A DNA stretch of 64,000 nucleotides from Cycas panzhihuaensis (Eukaryota; Cycadophyta). Made by a program: the position numbers and the translations under genes. The DNA is taken from assembly GCA_023213395.1 (NCBI GenBank), contig CM041465.1, positions 67,215,741-67,279,740 on the forward strand. Reading direction: 5' to 3'. The notes below the pieces were generated by a model, which did not search any database, had not been told where the DNA came from, and worked only from the letters and a program-made list of their open reading frames with translations. Shown in pieces: positions 58,901 through 64,000 of the stretch; position 1 is the stretch's first letter, and the number at the start of each line of letters is the position of its first letter.

Positions 58901-60206
58901 AACTAACAACTCATGGGGAACCCTATTTCAGAGTATTATAGGTATATTTCCACCTTTAGTAATAGGGTTCTCACATCATGAGATTGTGAGGTTAACTATA
59001 TGTTTTTAGGATTTATTTCCAATGTGTTTAACAAATAGTACAGGGGTTTTGTTGCCTGTGATGTGTAGATTAATTTATTTTATTAATTATAGTGAATGTA
59101 GGTTTGGTTTCTATAAATGACTATCAAGGTTTTAAAGTGCATAAAGTTAAGTTTTTACTTTTTTTTTCTTTGTTCTTTATAATAAAGTTTTAATCATAAG
59201 ATTAAAATAACTCAAAACTAAAATAGGATAATACAAATCAAATGGAGCAAAATGAGTGGGCAACCTAGGATTTAAGAGGTTGATTTATCTATGAGAGAAA
59301 TATGACCCCATTGTTTAGGGTAAAAATAACTCCAAGTGATGTCTACAATCTCAAATTCTCTACTTATTACCTCTTTGCACTAGAAAAGCTACTCCCAACC
59401 CTATCTTTCACTTATACTTAACCCACAACCAAATGTATTAATCTTGGTCATTCCTTAAGTGAAGTTTTATTACATCTATAGGAAAACTTGTTGACCACCT
59501 TTAACTAAAGTGTAATCAATTAAATACTAGAATTGTGGTTCTAATGACTCAAATATTTCCATGCATAAACACCATGCTATACACATCAAAGTTTAAAACC
59601 ATCTTGAGCCATTCTTATATTTTAAGGAAAAATCATGTATCCTCTATCAAAGAGGCACTTAGTGTTATTTCTAGTTGAGGGAAAAGAGGGGAAGCCTATT
59701 AACAAACAATTATTTTATTAATTCCTATTAACTAACTTGATGAACCACCTAGGTCCCATGATCCATAATGCAGCATGCTTTCACCATGTTTTGTTATTTT
59801 TCTTCCTTGGAGATTATGAAGCATTGGTAGGCCTTAGAAGGACTTTGGATTGACATTCAAGTAGTAGTATGTTTCTAGTTTGTATAAGGGTTTCTCCCAA
59901 AATCTCCTCTATCTCTAGATGAAGTCTTGAATCCCTTTATAATTGTGAGCTTTCCACTTTACTGATGTAACCTCTTTGCCTTCCAATATACTTTCCATAA
60001 ATCTTCATTCTCCATCAATATGTTTCTTAGTGGATATACCATCTTTTTAAGTCTCTGTTTAAATCAATATTCCTCTCATTACAAACTAATGATCTAATAT
60101 GTGTTGTCTATTTGAATGGTACTGTCTCTCAAGTCACTCAACTAATGTGATCCTATCCCCATTCAATAGCTCTTTATTTAATGCTTGAATGATTATTTAT
60201 TCTCTT
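55936..60206. other. Intergenic sequence, nothing recognised
   Basis: The first about 100 bp could be the F-box promoter (a TATAAT-type word on the minus strand near 56,020-56,030, about 90 bp before the ATG). Beyond that, small frames such as 57,270-57,509 show no domain. I see no RNA gene or repeat edge. Confidence 0.4.
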
Positions 60207-60992
60207 CTAAGCACCTTCATCTCACACTTCATGTCCTTGTGTTTTTGTGTTTGAGCTCCATAAGGTCTCATCCTTCCTACATTATAGGTCTCATACTCAA
60301 TGATGCATTCATCCATCATTCCTAAATGCCTCCCTCCCACCATTTTGAGGCTCAATATGGGAAACTTATAATTTCATCTAAAAGTACCAAAATTTATCCA
60401 ATCTTTGAAGATAAAACTATTTGAGAAGGGATGGTATGTTATGTCTTATATCACAATGATAATGTACTTAAAGAAGTTGGCTAAACAACATCTTGTGGAA
60501 GTCAATAGCATGTCTCCAATTATAAATAGAAGCATAAAGGTTGAAGTATTCCTTGTATTATCTTAAAGTTTTACTCTTTAGGAGGCTTAATCCTTTATTC
60601 TAAGCACCTTCATCTCACACTTTATGTCCTTGTGTTTTTTGTGTTTGACCTCTATAAGGTCTCATCCTTCCCATATTATAGGTATTACACTTAATGATGC
60701 ATTAATCCATCATTCCTAAAGGCCTTCCTTCCACCATTTTGAGGCTCAATATGGGAACCTTACAACTTCATCTAAAAGTACCAAAATTTATCCAATCTTT
60801 GAAGACAAAACTATTTGAGAAGGGATGGTATGTTATGTCTTATATCACAACGATAATGTACTTAAAGAATTTGGCTAAACAACATCTTCTAGAAGTCAAT
60901 AGCATGACTGTAATTATAAATAGAAGCATAAAGGTTGAAGTATTCGTAGCATTCTCTTAATGTTTTACTCTTTAGGAGGCTTAATCCTTTAT
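60207..60992. repeat. 393-bp tandem duplication
   Basis: Two adjacent copies (60,207-60,599 and 60,600-60,992) begin CTAAGCACCTTCATCTCACA and end near CTTAATCCTTTATT. By eye they differ at only a few percent of positions. A 73-codon frame in copy 2 (60,739-60,960) has a broken counterpart in copy 1 and no known domain. This is the youngest-looking duplication in the window. Confidence 0.93.
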
Positions 60993-63900
60993 TTATGCTT
61001 TCAGAGATGGGACCTCCAACTTGAAGTTTAGTAACATTCTTATCAAAATGCTATAAGTCCCCTTTTGTTTCAAAGCAATGGCAATTTTATTTCCTTTCTA
61101 AATTGGATATGATTATAAGGTCAACTCAATGGTGATTTGGATGCACATGCAATATCTAATCTACCTCTCTTGATCATGGGATGTTAAAAGGCATGTAAAA
61201 ATTAAGGAACTAAAGGAGAATGTAATCATGAGTTAGAAGTTGGTAGTTTCTTATATTTTTGGAAGCCTTTTCCTATGGAAAAAGAGTTCATAAAAGAAAG
61301 AGCAACACACATTTTGTCAACATAAAAGATTAAGGGTGACAAAGAACTATTAGAGTTCTTAAATAAATAATAATATTTGCCCCTTGATCTTCTAATAAAT
61401 AATCATTAAAAAGAAAATTATTCTTTAATTTTAGGCTCAAATGAACACAATAAAAAATGCACTCAATTGTAGGCACCAGATGTTTTGTATGGGGATATTT
61501 CAAGCTATGTGACATATGAAGAGGAATATACACAAGTGGAATAATGTCATCATCAAAAGATAGAGCTAAGTTGACTAGTTGGGAATGTCCAAGTGACCTA
61601 AAGAAATGCTAAATAAATCTCTTATGTGATATCTTTATTAATCTTTCTCTTTAAAAGATTGAGATTAAAGTTATCTAGGGAGTTTGATATGGGAGGAAAT
61701 TTATTTATAAAAATCATAATAGTCTACAATAAATTACAAAATTCAACATACCACCATGTAGATTCATTATTAACATCGGCTTGGGTTATACCATGTGAAG
61801 GTTCCTATATATATGACCTTGTATATATTAGAAACAATTTGAAACATGGTTGCTACCCTAAGATGGTGCACCCTACTCTTTTCTTCTATAATACAATGAG
61901 GCATAATGATTTTAACATGGATGTTCTTTAATATCAAAATGGATTACACTTTCTTAATCTACATCAAATCCATAAAGAATAAACTAAACTCATACCTTAG
62001 TATGAAGGACTTATAGGTTTGGTCAAAGCATTAGAAAATATTGTTGTTGTGGAGATACTCTAAAGATGCATATGGAAACACACTCTCCAAAAGGAAACAT
62101 GAAACATGCCCTTTAGCAAATCTAGTTTGTCATGAAATTTCAAATTCACTCTAATAGTATTTTAAATTATTTATAATAACTTATTCAGAATTGTGAAATC
62201 ATATAGGATATTATATATTCACATGATTAATCAAATATATCATGAACATAATAAATGAAAAAGATAAAGGCATAATAGATAATAATACAAACATCATATA
62301 TACATCATCTTTAGTGTGGAAAACCCATGAATGGGAAAAACAACCTCTAAATGTTTATGAGATACCATGTCAAGATGAATAATGATGAGTCATTCTATCC
62401 TTAAAGGGATGAATATATGATTTGGTTTTGTTTACAATAAATATTGTCCTTATATATATGCATAATCTCATTATCAACTAATCATATCTTACTATTATAT
62501 CAACCAATATGATCATGTGTATAGAACCTCTCACATCATCCAAAAATAACTTTAACCTATTAACCACTAATTAAATATTACTCATTGATATTCCTACATT
62601 TCAACATTCTAACGCTTCAAGATTTAAATATTCCAATACTTCCCCTTAATGTTTAATTCTAAACTTTTAAATGTCTTTATGTCTTCGACCTATATTTTAA
62701 TCTTCATGTCTTCATATCTTCATACTAGATCACTCACTCATGTGTATCTTCATTTTACATGTATCACCTATAAATTAATCTATGAAACTTATCTTCATCA
62801 TATGTGTCTCCAACAAGTAAATGTTGATAACAATGCATCATATCAACCTATAATCAAATATATAAAACTAACCACCTATGAAACCTATAAACCATCATCA
62901 ATCAACCAATAAATAACCATAATTTCTGACTTTTAACTTATCATGATATATGAAGTTTTACTCCTCATTAACTTCATATCTTCACGCGTAAAGCTAAAGT
63001 AATCAACACTTTCAACTTTGTCAACTCAAAATCTTGTAAACCAAAATGATTATTAATGTTTATATAAAATAATAACCATTTATCAAAATGCATAGATAAC
63101 TGACCTTTGTAATCATTAGTTCTGTAAGAAGCGTTTCTTATACATGGTTTATTAGCATATGAAGTAAAATATCAAAACAACATTAGGTATTAGGCCAATA
63201 TGTTATACAAGAGTAACATCATTCTATCTTATATCTTGCATACAAGAAAACTTGTATGTGTTACCACCATTGATGTTTTTGCACACATCGTTTGTAGCTT
63301 TTGTTTAGCAAACAAATAATCTCACCAATAAACTAAACTAAACAACTATCTTTAGGAATAGGGCATACCACCTAGCCATGTCAAGCTAGTTATAATAAGG
63401 TAATATAAAGAATATGTTTCCATGCCTCTTATCATATAGGAAATGTCAAAGTTCTTATTGATAACAATATATTAACTATAATTATTAATAATTAAATTTT
63501 GGTATGCTAAGTTATAAATATATAAGACTTCTCCATGTCTCATAAACATATGGAAATAATTGAACAACTCAATAGCTAACTACAAACAATATACCCTTTA
63601 ATAACACCAATCAAGTGATGTAACTAAAAATCATTAATTCATATATATAGTTAACAAATTAGATGATCATATGCTCATTAAATCATTAAACGATGTTAAA
63701 TGTATTTTATTAATGATGTGCATGACTACATCAAAAGTGTTAATACTTAAGGGGAATCTTTAACATATCCAACACATATATATCCAATCAATATCAAACA
63801 GGTTCCCACTTTTTTTTCTTTTAACTTAGAATGTCATAAATAATCCTTGAATGTGTTTATTTTCAACCAAATTTAAATTTGTATTCATCATTAATCATCC

Positions 63901-64000
63901 ATTTATATCAACATAAACTCATAAGCCTTTGAAGTCTTCAAAAAATACCAAATCATCCTTCAAACTTCTCAAAATTTATAACTTTTAATATGTCAAAATT
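60993..64000. other. AT-rich intergenic sequence, nothing recognised
   Basis: Frames at 61,626-61,931 and 62,649-62,912 are the longest but have no recognisable motif. No retroelement domain, RNA gene or array is visible. Confidence 0.5.

Overview
This window looks like nuclear DNA of a seed plant with a large, retrotransposon-rich genome. A gymnosperm seems plausible because the elements are old and heavily decayed and genes are sparse, but that is inference. There are no bacterial operons, rRNA, CRISPR arrays or convincing tRNAs. Almost everything recognisable is an LTR retrotransposon or its wreck. The only host-gene traces are two pseudogene-like relics: the last exon of an ABHD17-type alpha/beta hydrolase (36.6-37.05 kb) and an F-box/kelch-type gene (54.86-55.94 kb).

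The first 23 kb (GC-richer) hold two copies, A and B, of one very large Ty3/gypsy element of Tat type, in the same orientation. Each has a decayed sense pol (RT, degenerate gypsy RNase H, integrase with no chromodomain), then an antisense gene with a plant mobile domain (PMD), then a roughly 1.2 kb control region with palindromes and a TATA box. A separate sense ORF for a second, archaeal-type RNase H (aRNH) follows, then a long 3' LTR-like region. Copy A (1 to about 10.1 kb) keeps an intact 140-residue aRNH ORF with all four catalytic acidic residues. Copy B (11.93 to about 23.26 kb) is more decayed and carries a (TA)n expansion of about 400 bp. Between them lies the 3' part of a Ty1/copia element with one LTR (10.13-11.93 kb).

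From 23.4 to about 26.6 kb lies an antisense gag-protease fragment of a third gypsy element (C), interrupted by a 333-bp element with the anatomy of a TRIM (two LTRs of about 80 bp, an initiator-tRNA-Met-type PBS and a PPT). From 26.6 kb the DNA is AT-rich. Recognisable items there are: a 5' LTR plus leader of an LTR family here called X (33.57 kb); a complete copia element with both LTRs, PBS, PPT and a 5-bp target duplication (37,509-42,767); a compact two-LTR X element without RT on the minus strand (43,706-46,677); a copia gag-protease remnant (47.5-48.7 kb); a coiled-coil-like relic with only TAA/TAG stops (49.4-50.1 kb); a degenerate repeat cluster of about 100-bp units (51.2-51.6 kb); and a 393-bp tandem duplication (60.2-61.0 kb).

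Decay follows a consistent pattern. Where two copies of an element can be compared, nearly all private stop codons are CAA/CAG to TAA/TAG or TGG to TAG, as expected from deamination of methylated cytosine. A few stops are shared between copies, so they predate the copies' separation.
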